Assembly: GCF_027922265.1 (NCBI RefSeq)
Contig: NZ_BSFI01000006.1
Location: 62,001 to 126,000, forward strand
Length of the DNA: 64,000 bases
From: Hansschlegelia plantiphila
GTDB taxonomy: Bacteria > Pseudomonadota > Alphaproteobacteria > Rhizobiales > Methylopilaceae
Reading direction: 5' to 3'
The notes beneath the pieces were generated by a model. It was not told the origin of the DNA and made no database searches. It saw only the letters and a list, made by a program, of their open reading frames with translations. This document shows, piece by piece, positions 28,552 to 37,704 of the stretch (positions are counted from its first letter, which is position 1; the number at the start of each line of letters is the position of its first letter). A program made the translations under genes and the position numbers.

Positions 28552-28640
28552 GGTCCTATCCTTCCATCCACCGCGGCTGCGGCAGCAGGCTTGCAACGAT
28601 CGACGCTGATATGAAGTTCGCGACGCCTTTCTGCATGTCA

Positions 28641-28670
28641 GATCGGATCGACTTATTGCCTAATCCGATC
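28641..28670. promoter_or_regulatory. Inverted repeat between SDR and AraC genes, candidate operator
   Basis: gatcggat (28641-28648) and atccgatc (28663-28670), perfect 8-base arms with a 14-base spacer. Located in the 160-base interval between the divergently transcribed SDR and AraC genes. Confidence 0.5.
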
Positions 28671-28711
28671 ACGGCGTTGCCTTGGTCACCGATCGCGCCT
28701 ACAATCCTGCG

Positions 28712-29611
28712 ATGCAGGACTTGCTCAATCGGATGACCGACCGCGTGTTGCGCCATACCGAGGGCATGCGGATGGAAACGCCGCTTCCGCACGTCGGCAT
28801 CGGCGTTCTGTGGCCGCAATCCTCACCGACGCTGAACGGTTGCGGCGCCGGCGTCTGTCTGGTCCTTCAGGGCGGCAAGGAAATGATCGTCGGAAACCGC
28901 GTGCTTCGCTATGGCGCGGGTAGCTGCTTCGCGTCGCTGATCGAATTGCCGACCACGAAATCGACCTTCCAGACCGACGATGGCAGGCCTTATGTCGCGA
29001 CCAGCCTCAAGCTGGACGAGGCGCTGCTGATCTCGCTCCTCACCGAACTTCCGCGAGGCGCGGCGACGAAGGCTGCTCCCAGCTTCAGTACGGCGATGGT
29101 GTCGCCAGCGCTGTTGCAGTCGTGGGATCATTATCTGGCGTTGCTGGATACGCCGGAAGACATCCCGTTTCTTGCAGCGGCGCGCGAGCGGGAGCTGCTC
29201 TATCGCCTCATCCAAAGCGATCACGGGCCGATGCTGCGTCAGATCGTGGGCGAGGAAGGCCCGCTTGCGCGGATCAGGCGCGCGATCGGATGGATACGCG
29301 AGAACTTCGACCGGCCGATCGCGGTCAAGGCGCTCGCCGAGATCGCCGGCATGAGCGTTCCATCGTTCAACCGGCATTTCCGGGCGGCCACGTCGACCAG
29401 CCCGCTCCAGTATCAGAAGACCCTGCGCTTGCAGGCGGCGCGTCGCTTCATGGCGTCAAGCCCCGACGCCACGCGAGCCGCATTCTCTGTGGGATATGAG
29501 AGCGCCTCACAGTTCAGCCGGGAATATGCCCGCCTGTTCGGACTGCCGCCCAAGCGGGACTCCAACGGAATCCGCCAACATCGCGGTTCGGTGTCGGATA
29601 TCCTGATCTGA
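28712..29611 (+). CDS. AraC-family transcriptional regulator
   Basis: A 299-residue regulator. The N-terminal AraC_N-type cupin domain has CLVLQGGKEMIVGNRVLRYGAG, and the C-terminal double helix-turn-helix has LAEIAGMSVPSFNRHFRAATSTSPLQYQKTLRL, then AAFSVGYESASQFSREYARLFGLPP. ATG at 28712 is preferred over a TTG at 28682. Regulators of this subgroup commonly sit next to a divergently read SDR gene, as here. Confidence 0.92.
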   Translation: MQDLLNRMTDRVLRHTEGMRMETPLPHVGIGVLWPQSSPTLNGCGAGVCLVLQGGKEMIVGNRVLRYGAGSCFASLIELPTTKSTFQTDDGRPYVATSLKLDEALLISLLTELPRGAATKAAPSFSTAMVSPALLQSWDHYLALLDTPEDIPFLAAARERELLYRLIQSDHGPMLRQIVGEEGPLARIRRAIGWIRENFDRPIAVKALAEIAGMSVPSFNRHFRAATSTSPLQYQKTLRLQAARRFMASSPDATRAAFSVGYESASQFSREYARLFGLPPKRDSNGIRQHRGSVSDILI

Positions 29612-29735
29612 CTGCGGTCGGGTAATTCTCACGGCCGCCGGAGCGCAGGTCAGAAGAGGCGTTTCACTCTTCATCGCCATCCTGCAGCCGACCGCCGCCG
29701 CAGCCCGGGCGCCTACACGGGGATAGCGCTGCGGA

Positions 29736-31919
29736 TCACTGTTTTCGAATGAACCTGGCTTCGAACTCAGACGCGGGAACCGGCCTTCCGAGTAGATAGC
29801 CCTGCACCTCTGGGCAGTCGTTCTGTTTCAGAAAACGAAGCTGAGCTTCGGTCTCCACGCCTTCGGCGATAACCTCCATGCCAAAGCGTCGGCCAAGGTA
29901 AAGCACCGCCATCACGACGGCTTCGTCGCCCGGATTGACGTGAACGTCCCGAATGAAGGAGCGGTCGATCTTCAGGCGCGACACCGGATAGCGCTTGAGC
30001 AGGCTGAGGGAGGCGAAGCCGGTGCCGTAATCGTCGAACGCAAGCCCGACGCCGAGCTTGCGGAGATTATTGAGCAGCTTCAGCGTGCCGGCGTCATTGC
30101 GCAGCAGGACGTTCTCGACGATCTCGAGTTCAAGCGCTTCCGGAGCAAGGCCGAACTCGGCGAGTGCGTCCCGAACGTCCGTCAGAATCCGCCCGGATCG
30201 AAACTGCGCTTCGAACAGATTGACGCCGATCCGGAAGTTGGGGACCCGAGCGCGCCAGAGCGCCGCCTGCCGGCAGGCGGTGCGGAGTATCCACGCGCCG
30301 ACGTCCCCTGCCGACGGTTTGTGGCTGAGCACTTCGATGAACGAAACCGGCGTCAGCAGCCCCCTTTCGGGGTGGTTCCAGCGGATGAGCGCCTCGGCTC
30401 CCGTCAGACTGCGATCCGCCGTCGAGAATTGCGGCTGGTAGAACAGCTCGAAGTCTTTGTTCTCGAACGCCCGCTTCAATTCCTGCTCGAAAGCGCGTCG
30501 GGCCAATGCCACTTCGCGAAAAGCGGGAATAAAGACCTCGTATTGTCCCTTGCCCGCGGCCTTGGCGCGATAGAGGGCCAGATCGGCGGAGCCCAGTAAT
30601 TCTTCGCCTCGTCCGCCGTGCTGCGGGGCAAGAGCGACGCCTATGCTGACGCCGACGTCGATGTGCTGGCCCGCGAACTCGTAGGGTTCGGAAATCGCGG
30701 AGACCAGCCGCGCCGCAAACGCCCGCGCATAGCGCGCGTCGTTGCCGGGCAGCAGGGCGACGAACTCGTCGCCGCCGAGCCTTGCGACCATGATCGCGTC
30801 TTCGCAGGTCGCGACGAGACGCGCTGCGACGTCCCTGAGGACCGCGTCGCCCGCGGAATGACCGAGCGTATCGTTGACGTCCTTGAAGCCGTCGAGATCC
30901 AGCAGCAGCACGGTGGCCGGCCGGCCGGCGGCGAGCGTTTCATCCAGGCATTCCCGCCAGGCGCCGCGGTTCGGCAGATCCGTCAATGCATCGAGAGAAG
31001 CGAGCCGGAACAGCCGCTCCTCATTCTGGCGCCGTTCGGTGATGTCGCGAACGATGGCGCCGACGCTGGTGGTGTTCCCCTCCTGCCATGTGGACAAGGA
31101 AAACTCGGCTGGAAACTCGGCGCCGTCCTTTCGAAGCCCGGACAGTTCGATGGTCCGGTCGGCGAGCTCCATCTTCTGGCCATGCCGGAGCCGCTCGATC
31201 TCGGCCTCGTAGATGCGCATCCAGCTATTGGGGACGATGACCTCACTGGTGCGATCGATCATCTCACCGGCGGTATAGCCGAAGAGTCTTTCCGCTGACC
31301 GGTTCCAGAAGGTGACCTCGCCCTCAGCATTCGAACAGATGATCGCATCCGGCGATGTCTGGGCGATGTTTTCGAAGCGCGCCTGGCTCATCGACCGGAT
31401 GTATTCCAGTCGGCGCATTTCCATGCGATCCATGATCAGCGCGGCGATGTCGGTGAGGTTTTTGCGGTCTTCCGCGGTAAAGCTCGCGCGTGGCTCGCTG
31501 TCGATCAGACAGACGGTGCCGATCTTCTCACCTGTCGGCGTCACCAGAGGCTTGCCGGCGTAAAAGCGGATGAAAGGCGGTCCCAGGACGAGGGGATTGG
31601 CGGAGAACCGTCGATCCTTGGTCGCGTCGGGAATAACCAGGATGTCGTCCTGCACGATCGCATGGGCGCAGAACGAAACTTCTCGGCTGGTTTCGCAAAC
31701 GTCGAAACCGACGTGAGCCTTGAAGAACTGCCGGTCGCGTTCAAGCAATGAAACCAGAACGATGGGAACGTCAAACAGCCTGGACGCCAGCCCCGCCAAC
31801 CGATCGAAATCCCCCTCGGGAGGAGTGTCCATCAGATGGTACTCGTCCAGCGCGTCCAGACGGGCTTCTTCGTTCTCCGGCAACGGATATGACATAGTCA
31901 GCTTATTTTCGTAGGCCAT
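29736..31919 (-). CDS. GAF-PAS-GGDEF-EAL cyclic-di-GMP signalling protein
   Basis: A 727-residue soluble protein. A GAF domain covers about residues 25-165 (RLFDVPIVLVSLLERDRQFF; a possible cysteine pair at 75 and 84), a PAS domain about 180-300, GGDEF about 305-465 with GGDEF at 382-386, and EAL about 475-720 with EAL at 509-511. The EAL domain keeps DDYGTGF, KIDRSFI and EGVET, so phosphodiesterase activity is expected. The GGDEF signature is intact, but the inhibitory RxxD site reads TCED and is absent. No membrane segment. A second possible start is ATG at 31895. Confidence 0.93.
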   Translation of the reverse strand: MAYENKLTMSYPLPENEEARLDALDEYHLMDTPPEGDFDRLAGLASRLFDVPIVLVSLLERDRQFFKAHVGFDVCETSREVSFCAHAIVQDDILVIPDATKDRRFSANPLVLGPPFIRFYAGKPLVTPTGEKIGTVCLIDSEPRASFTAEDRKNLTDIAALIMDRMEMRRLEYIRSMSQARFENIAQTSPDAIICSNAEGEVTFWNRSAERLFGYTAGEMIDRTSEVIVPNSWMRIYEAEIERLRHGQKMELADRTIELSGLRKDGAEFPAEFSLSTWQEGNTTSVGAIVRDITERRQNEERLFRLASLDALTDLPNRGAWRECLDETLAAGRPATVLLLDLDGFKDVNDTLGHSAGDAVLRDVAARLVATCEDAIMVARLGGDEFVALLPGNDARYARAFAARLVSAISEPYEFAGQHIDVGVSIGVALAPQHGGRGEELLGSADLALYRAKAAGKGQYEVFIPAFREVALARRAFEQELKRAFENKDFELFYQPQFSTADRSLTGAEALIRWNHPERGLLTPVSFIEVLSHKPSAGDVGAWILRTACRQAALWRARVPNFRIGVNLFEAQFRSGRILTDVRDALAEFGLAPEALELEIVENVLLRNDAGTLKLLNNLRKLGVGLAFDDYGTGFASLSLLKRYPVSRLKIDRSFIRDVHVNPGDEAVVMAVLYLGRRFGMEVIAEGVETEAQLRFLKQNDCPEVQGYLLGRPVPASEFEARFIRKQ

Positions 31920-32362
31920 CCTGGTTTACTTGGTCCGTGCGCCGCCCCGCCAAGAAAGATCAACGTCCGACGCCGCAAAAGGTTTGGAAGTCGACGAAAG
32001 CGCCAACCCGTCGCCTCAGCATATTCAGAAAGGCCTTAACCATTATGCTGCGCCGGTTCGATCCGGACGCTAGCGCGCGCCGTCAGCGTGGCGCGCCCCG
32101 CCGCGCCTGGAGGACAAGCGCTCCATTGGACGTCCGCAATGAACGCGGGAGCATGTGCGGCCGCCGTAGGCTTATGGCCTCATAGGCCTATCGGCGCCGA
32201 TCGTCGGCTATGGCGCCGCCGCTGCTGCGATCAAGCGTCTTGCGCCCTGAAGCATCGCAGACCCCGAGCATGCCAGTCTGTCGATGCGGCAAGCTGAACA
32301 AAAAAGCCCGGCGGGGGATCCGCCGGGCTTTCTGATTGACCGTATCGGTCAGGCGGTGAGGT
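31920..32362. other. Gene-free interval
   Basis: About 440 bases between the cyclic-di-GMP gene and the outer membrane protein gene. No gene is supported. A frame at 31937-32185 exists on the plus strand, but its Arg-rich translation resembles nothing. The interval ends with the terminator at 32299-32329. Confidence 0.5.
32299..32329 (-). terminator. Rho-independent terminator of the outer membrane protein gene
   Basis: Ten-bp stem (32305-32314 with 32320-32329), five-base loop, and six T residues after the stem on the minus strand. It lies about 30 bases past the stop of the gene at 32363. Confidence 0.88.
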
Positions 32363-33007
32363 TCACCAGCCGAACTTGTAGGCCACGCCGGCCATCACGC
32401 GGTTCTCGGTGTAGTCGTTCCGGGTGGACGCGCCGTTCAGCTTGAAGTTGTCCTTGCCGAAGTCGGAGTAACGATAATCGACGCGGGCGACGATGTTGTC
32501 GGTCGCAGCGTACTCGACGCCGCCGCCGACGGTCCAGCCGAGCGCGGTCTTGCTGTCCTTGCCGAAGCCGGAGGCCTTGACCTCACGGTCAGCGTAGGCG
32601 AGGCCGCCCGCGCCGTAGACCAGGAAGTGGTCGAACGCGTAGCCGATGCGGGCGCGGGTCGCGCCGGTCCAGTCGGTCGACGCCTTGGCGATGCCGGCCT
32701 TGTCGTCGATGTTCGCCCAGTTGAAGTCGGTCTCGATGCCGACGACCACGGGAGAAGCGTCGAACTGGTAGTTGTAGCCGGCGTAGCCGCCGAACACGCC
32801 GCCCTTCGGCTTCACGCGGCCGAGATTGGTGTCGCCCCAGCTGTAGCCCGCCTGCGCGCCGATATAGGCGCCCGTCCAGGTGAACGAGGAAACCGGCGCG
32901 GAGACCTGCGGAGCCGGCTCGTAGGCCGGGAGATCCGCGGCGTAGGCGGCGGATGCGAAGGCCAACGCTGCGACGGAGGCCGCGCAGACCAGAAGCTTAC
33001 GTGTCAT
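32363..33007 (-). CDS. Outer membrane beta-barrel protein (Omp25/31-like)
   Basis: A 214-residue small barrel with a cleavable signal (MTRKLLVCAASVAALAFASAAYAA). The mature start DLPAYEPAPQ and SFTWTGAYIGAQAGYSWGD are typical of the rhizobial Omp25/Omp31/heat-resistant surface protein group. The final residues (VMAGVAYKFGW) end on an aromatic residue as barrels do. ATG at 33007 is preferred over a TTG at 33019. It is monocistronic with its own terminator. Likely role: outer membrane structure. Confidence 0.92.
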   Translation of the reverse strand: MTRKLLVCAASVAALAFASAAYAADLPAYEPAPQVSAPVSSFTWTGAYIGAQAGYSWGDTNLGRVKPKGGVFGGYAGYNYQFDASPVVVGIETDFNWANIDDKAGIAKASTDWTGATRARIGYAFDHFLVYGAGGLAYADREVKASGFGKDSKTALGWTVGGGVEYAATDNIVARVDYRYSDFGKDNFKLNGASTRNDYTENRVMAGVAYKFGW

Positions 33008-33184
33008 GATGAAACCCAATCAGCGATTTTCAATGCGCATCCCCCGAGACGGGTCTGCATGCTCCTAACGACCATGAGTTCGGGGCGTTCCTGTGTCGAC
33101 ACGGCGCCGACGACATGCGCGGAGCCGGTGAGGCTTTTGGGCAACTAATCAGACGCTCACCACTGCAAACTGAGCCTTTCTATC

Positions 33185-34150
33185 TCAGATTTTCGCTGTC
33201 ATATGAGCGACATGATCACGACGGGCGCGAAATTCCGTGACCATTTTCGCCACGATTTGCTCAACCGGAGCGATGTCGTGGATCGCCCCCACGCCCTGCC
33301 CCGCTCCCCAGATGTCGCGCCATGCTTTGGCGGCCGATCCCAGATCCATCCGACCCTTGTCGCCCACGGACAGCGCGTCAGGATCGAACCCGGCCGCCGC
33401 GATCGAGGGCCGCAGATAGTTGCCGGCGACGCCGGTGAACAGGCTGGAATAAACGATGTCGACGGCCGCGCTGTCGATCAGCATCTGCTTGTAGCGGGGG
33501 TCGGCGTCGGCCTCGGCCGCCGCGATGAAGCGCGTGCCGACGTAAGCGAGGTCGGCGCCTGCGGCGAGCGCCGCGAACACCGCCCCGCCCGTGGCGATCG
33601 CGCCTGAGAGCGCGATCGGCCCGTCATAGAACGCGCGGACCTCCTGAAGCAGAGCAAACGGGCTGAGCGCGCCGGCGTGGCCTCCGGCGCCGGCCGCCAC
33701 CAGGATCAGCCCGTCGACGCCGGCCTGCAGCGCCTTTTCGGCGTGCCGCACCGAGATGACGTCATGCAGCACGATTCCGCCCCAGCCGTGGACGCAGGCC
33801 ACCACCTCGTCCGGTGGGCGGAGCGATGTGATCACAATCGGCGGTCGGCGGCGCTCGCAGACGCGCATGTCCTCGGCGAGCCGGGCGTTCGACGAGTGGA
33901 CGATCTGGTTGACGGCGTAGGGCGCGACGCGACTATCCGGGTTGGCTTCCGCGAAGGCCGCGAGCTCAGCCTCGATCCGCTTTAGCCAGCGGTCCAGCAA
34001 CTCCGTAGGCCGAGCGTTCAGCGCCGGGAACGACCCCACGATCCCCGCCTTGCACTGCGCGATGACCAGATCGGGCGACGAGACCATGAACATCGGCGCG
34101 CCGATCACCGGCAGCGACAGTCGGCCTTCGAGCACTGTTGGGAGAGGCAT
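33185..34150 (-). CDS. Nitronate monooxygenase-like flavin oxidoreductase
   Basis: A 321-residue TIM-barrel FMN enzyme of the 2-nitropropane dioxygenase family. Seen: the start RLSLPVIGAPMFMVSSPDLVI, the flavin-binding VAAGAGGHAGALSPFALL segment, PIALSGAIATGGAVFAALAAGADLAYVGTRF and the closing WGAGQGVG. Members oxidise alkyl nitronates or act as NAD(P)H:quinone reductases. It lies about 90 bases downstream of lipA in the same direction, with no visible link to lipoate synthesis. Confidence 0.9.
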   Translation of the reverse strand: MPLPTVLEGRLSLPVIGAPMFMVSSPDLVIAQCKAGIVGSFPALNARPTELLDRWLKRIEAELAAFAEANPDSRVAPYAVNQIVHSSNARLAEDMRVCERRRPPIVITSLRPPDEVVACVHGWGGIVLHDVISVRHAEKALQAGVDGLILVAAGAGGHAGALSPFALLQEVRAFYDGPIALSGAIATGGAVFAALAAGADLAYVGTRFIAAAEADADPRYKQMLIDSAAVDIVYSSLFTGVAGNYLRPSIAAAGFDPDALSVGDKGRMDLGSAAKAWRDIWGAGQGVGAIHDIAPVEQIVAKMVTEFRARRDHVAHMTAKI

Positions 34151-34240
34151 CTGGTTCGCTCGCGGGACCGGACTTACAGCCTAGGCCGCGCGGGTCCGGG
34201 CGTCGATCCGCAGGCGCAAGCCCCGGCCAACCGCCCTCGC

Positions 34241-35224
34241 CTACTCCGCGGCGATCACGGCCGGCGCGGCGCGCTTTGCGGCGCGGGCGGCGGTGAGCCT
34301 GGCGAAGTCCTCGCCGGCGTGGTGCGACGAGCGCGTCAGCGGGCTCGCGGAGACCATCAGGAAGCCCTTGGCGAACGCCGTCGTTTCATACGCCTTGAAC
34401 TCCTCGGGCGACACGAAGCGGGCGACCGCATGGTGACGGCGGGTCGGCTGCAGGTACTGGCCAATGGTCAGGAAATCGACGTCCGCCGAGCGCAGGTCGT
34501 CCATCAGCTGAAGCACTTCGTTTCGTTGCTCGCCGAGGCCGACCATGATGCCGGACTTCGTGAACATGGACGCGTCGAGCTCCTTCACGCGCTGCAGCAG
34601 GCGAAGCGAGTGGAAATAGCGGGCGCCGGGGCGCACGGTCAGATAGAGCGACGGCACACATTCGAGATTGTGGTTGAACACATCCGGCCGCGCCTCGACG
34701 ACGAGCTCGAGCGCTCCGGGCTTGCGCAGGAAATCGGGCGTCAGCACCTCGATCGTCGTCGCCGGGCTCGACGCGCGGATCGCCCGGATGACGTCCGCGA
34801 AATGGCGCGCACCGCCGTCGGCGAGGTCGTCGCGGTCGACGGACGTGATCACGACGTGGCTGAGGCCGAGCTTCGCGACGGCGTCGGCGACGCGCGACGG
34901 TTCGCCGATGTCCACGCCCTCGTCGGGCATGCCGGTCCGCACGTTGCAGAAGGCGCAGGCGCGCGTGCAGGTGTCGCCGAGAATCATGAAGGTCGCGTGC
35001 TTCTTCGACCAGCATTCCCCGATGTTGGGACAGCCGGCCTCCTCGCACACGGTGACCAGCTTGTTCGCGCGGACGATGTCCTGGGTCTCGCGGTAGACCG
35101 CCGACCCCGGCGCGCGCACGCGGATCCAGTCCGGCTTCTTCAGCGGCTCGCTTTCGGGGCGACGCGCTTTTTCCGGGTGACGGGGCCGCCGCTGGCCGGC
35201 TGTCAGGTCGAGCACGGTGACCAT
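34241..35224 (-). CDS. lipA: Lipoyl synthase
   Basis: A 327-residue radical-SAM enzyme that inserts two sulfurs into protein-bound octanoyl groups. The auxiliary cluster motif [12 protein letters not shown] (Cx4Cx5C) and the radical-SAM motif CTRACAFC (Cx3Cx2C) are both intact. Follows the PDH operon, whose E1 beta and E2 subunits it serves, but is separated from it by a terminator at 35266-35301, so it probably has its own promoter. Confidence 0.98.
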   Translation of the reverse strand: MVTVLDLTAGQRRPRHPEKARRPESEPLKKPDWIRVRAPGSAVYRETQDIVRANKLVTVCEEAGCPNIGECWSKKHATFMILGDTCTRACAFCNVRTGMPDEGVDIGEPSRVADAVAKLGLSHVVITSVDRDDLADGGARHFADVIRAIRASSPATTIEVLTPDFLRKPGALELVVEARPDVFNHNLECVPSLYLTVRPGARYFHSLRLLQRVKELDASMFTKSGIMVGLGEQRNEVLQLMDDLRSADVDFLTIGQYLQPTRRHHAVARFVSPEEFKAYETTAFAKGFLMVSASPLTRSSHHAGEDFARLTAARAAKRAAPAVIAAE

Positions 35225-35265
35225 GAGCGCTTCGTCGGTCCCTCTCGCCGCGAGGCGGCGGACGT

Positions 35266-35301
35266 GAAAAGGGAGAGCCCGGCGGTTCGCCGAACTCTCC
35301 C
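35266..35301 (-). terminator. Terminator after the GlsB-like gene
   Basis: On the minus strand, gggagag (35301-35295) pairs with ctctccc (35277-35271) around an inner cggc/gccg stem, then ttttc. Separates the GlsB-like gene from lipA. Confidence 0.72.
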
Positions 35302-35380
35302 GTTCAATCCTAAGCCATGCGGCCCGGCCCGTCGATGCGCGCGCTCAGCCGGCATGGGCGCCTTGAGCGCGGCGCAAGCC

Positions 35381-35638
35381 TCAGGCCGTGCGGCCGCGGA
35401 TCATGCGGTAGAGGAAGATCAGCAGGCAGGCGCCGACGACGGCCACCAGGCACTGGATGATCCAGCCGCCGCTGGCGGGAATGCCGATCGCGCCGAGGAT
35501 CGCGTTCATCACGATCGCCCCGACGATGCCGAGGACGATGTTCATGATCACCCCCATGTCGGACTTCATGAGCTGCTCTGCGATCCACCCGGCGATGCCG
35601 CCGAGAACGATCGCCATGAACCAACCAACACCCGTCAT
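35381..35638 (-). CDS. GlsB/YeaQ/YmgE family membrane protein
   Basis: An 85-residue protein with three hydrophobic helices and the family pattern: GWFMAIVLGGIAGWIAEQLMK in helix 1, GVIMNIVLGIVGAIVMNAILG in helix 2 and WIIQCLVAVVGACLLIFLYR in helix 3. Also called transglycosylase-associated protein. Members are stress-induced inner membrane proteins of unknown mechanism. It lies about 90 bases downstream of lpdA and has its own terminator. Confidence 0.9.
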   Translation of the reverse strand: MTGVGWFMAIVLGGIAGWIAEQLMKSDMGVIMNIVLGIVGAIVMNAILGAIGIPASGGWIIQCLVAVVGACLLIFLYRMIRGRTA

Positions 35639-35729
35639 GCCACCTGCTCCTGCCCAAGAATTCCGTCGCGGTGAGAACTAGCGGCGGGGACGCCCGGTTC
35701 CAGTGCGGGGCAAATAAAATACGAACCCA

Positions 35730-37169
35730 TCAGGTGTGAATGACGCGGCCATAGGCGTCGAGCACGCTCTCATGCATCATCTCGGAGAGCGTCGGATGCG
35801 GGAACACCGCATGCATCAGCTCTTCCTCGGTGGTCTCGAGGTTCATCGCGATCACGAAGCCCTGGATCAGTTCCGTCACCTCCGCTCCGACCATGTGGGC
35901 GCCGAGAAGCTCCCCGGTCTTCTCGTCGAAGATCGTCTTCACGAAGCCGTCCGGCTCACCGAGCGCGATCGCCTTGCCGTTGCCGGCGAAGGGGAAGCGT
36001 CCGACCCTGATCTTGCGGCCCTGCTCCTTCGCTCGTCTCTCCGTCAGCCCGACCGACGCGATCTGCGGCTGGCAGTAGGTGCAGCCGGGGATTTTCGCCT
36101 TGTCCATGGCGTGGACCGGCAGCCCCTTGATGCCCTCGACGCAGATCACGCCCTCATGCTCGGCCTTGTGGGCGAGCATGGGCGGCCCCGCGACGTCGCC
36201 GATCGCATAGATCCCCTTGACGCTGGTGCGGCCGAGACCGTCGGCGACGACGCAGCCGCGCTCGGTCTCCACGCCGAGCGCCTCGAGGCCGAGATTTTCG
36301 ACGTTGCCGACCACGCCGACCGCCGAGATCACCCGGTCCGCCTTGATCTTCTCTGTCTTGCCGTCTCCGGTCTCGATCGTGGCGGTGACGTCGTCCTTGC
36401 CCTTGTCCAGCTTGGTGACCTTGGCGCCCGTCAGGATGCGGATCCCCTGCTTTTCGAACCTTTTACGGGCGTGGGCCGCGACCTCTTCGTCCTCGACCGG
36501 CAGGATCTGCGGCAGCACCTCCACCACGGTCACATCCGCGCCCATCGTCCGGTAGAAACTCGCGAACTCGATGCCGATCGCGCCGGAGCCGACGACGAGC
36601 AGCGACTTCGGCATGGTTTCCGGGACCATCGCCTCGAAATAGGTCCAGACCAGCTTCCTGTCGGGCTCCAGCCCCGGCAGCACGCGTGGCCGGGCGCCGG
36701 TCGAGATGATGATGTTCTTCGCCGCGTACACTCCCTCGCCGAGCGCGCCCTTCGGCGCCGGCGCGGGCGGCCCCTGAACGGATTTCTTAGGAGCCACGAC
36801 CTTCACCTCGCCGGCCTTGGTGATCGTCGCCTCGCCCCAGATGACGTCGACCTTGTTCTTCTTCATGAGGAAGCCGACGCCGCCGTTGAGCTGGGCGGAG
36901 ACGCCGCGCGAGCGTTTGACGACCGCGCCCATGTCGAAGCCGACCTTTTCGGCGGTCAGGCCATAGACGTCCGGATGCTGGAAGTAGTGGTAAACCTCGG
37001 CCGAGCGCAGCAGCGCCTTGGTCGGGATGCAGCCCCAGTTCAGGCAGATGCCGCCGAGATGCTCGCGCTCCACGACCGCGGTCCGAAAACCGAGCTGCGC
37101 CGAGCGGATCGCCGCGACATAGCCGCCGGGACCGCCGCCGATGATGAGGACGTCGTAGGGGTCAGCCAT
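35730..37169 (-). CDS. lpdA: Dihydrolipoyl dehydrogenase (PDH E3)
   Basis: A 479-residue flavoprotein that reoxidises dihydrolipoyl groups of the pyruvate dehydrogenase complex. FAD-binding GGGPGG near residue 11, the redox-active disulfide in GGICLNWGCIPTKALL, NAD-binding VVGSGAIGIEFAS, and the C-terminal His-Glu pair region HPTLSEMMHE are present. The last catalytic gene of the PDH operon, starting three bases after the deoxyribosyltransferase stop. Confidence 0.97.
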   Translation of the reverse strand: MADPYDVLIIGGGPGGYVAAIRSAQLGFRTAVVEREHLGGICLNWGCIPTKALLRSAEVYHYFQHPDVYGLTAEKVGFDMGAVVKRSRGVSAQLNGGVGFLMKKNKVDVIWGEATITKAGEVKVVAPKKSVQGPPAPAPKGALGEGVYAAKNIIISTGARPRVLPGLEPDRKLVWTYFEAMVPETMPKSLLVVGSGAIGIEFASFYRTMGADVTVVEVLPQILPVEDEEVAAHARKRFEKQGIRILTGAKVTKLDKGKDDVTATIETGDGKTEKIKADRVISAVGVVGNVENLGLEALGVETERGCVVADGLGRTSVKGIYAIGDVAGPPMLAHKAEHEGVICVEGIKGLPVHAMDKAKIPGCTYCQPQIASVGLTERRAKEQGRKIRVGRFPFAGNGKAIALGEPDGFVKTIFDEKTGELLGAHMVGAEVTELIQGFVIAMNLETTEEELMHAVFPHPTLSEMMHESVLDAYGRVIHT

Positions 37170-37172
37170 GGT

Positions 37173-37700
37173 CTAGAGCGCCATCCGTCGCTGTGATTGG
37201 GGGGCGTCGCCGAGCGCCTGCGCGGCCATCGCGACGCAGGCCTGGAAGACGGCGAGGTCGCCCAGAGGGAGCGGTCGCCCGTCAGGCGGCGAGACGAAGC
37301 CGCCCAGGGCCTCCGTCAGCATGAGATTGTCGAACCCGCCGAAGTCCTCGATCGCCATGCCGTCCGGCGTGGCGCGCTCTGAGTAGGAACGCGGCTCGTT
37401 CGAATAGGCGAAGACCGGCTTGCCGATCGCGAAGGCGGCGCCGACCTCGAAGGCGGTGCCGACATCGGCGCTGACGCCGCGGAACGGCGTGAGGTTCGCC
37501 AGCACGAGGTCGCAGGATCGGATCAGCCCGATGTTGGCGGCGAAGATCCGCCGCGCGGCCGCCCCGCCCTCGCCGACCACGGAATCGTCGATGGGATAAA
37601 GCCCCTCGAACCGGTGAGCCCGGCAGATCGCCTTCTTGCGCGCGCCGATCTCGACGGCGTCGGGCAGGAAGACCTCGGGTCCGGCGAGATAGGCCTTCAT
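37173..37700 (-). CDS. Nucleoside 2-deoxyribosyltransferase
   Basis: A 175-residue enzyme that moves deoxyribose between bases. MKAYLAGPEVFLPDA at the start, SCDLVLANLTPFRG, then ADVGTAFEVGAAFAIGKPVFAY with the catalytic Glu in FEVG are diagnostic of the family. Embedded between the tautomerase gene (four bases upstream) and lpdA (three bases downstream) in the PDH operon, so transcribed with it. A nucleotide hydrolase activity of the DNPH1 type is possible. Confidence 0.9.
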   Translation of the reverse strand: MKAYLAGPEVFLPDAVEIGARKKAICRAHRFEGLYPIDDSVVGEGGAAARRIFAANIGLIRSCDLVLANLTPFRGVSADVGTAFEVGAAFAIGKPVFAYSNEPRSYSERATPDGMAIEDFGGFDNLMLTEALGGFVSPPDGRPLPLGDLAVFQACVAMAAQALGDAPQSQRRMAL

Positions 37701-37704
37701 GGCG

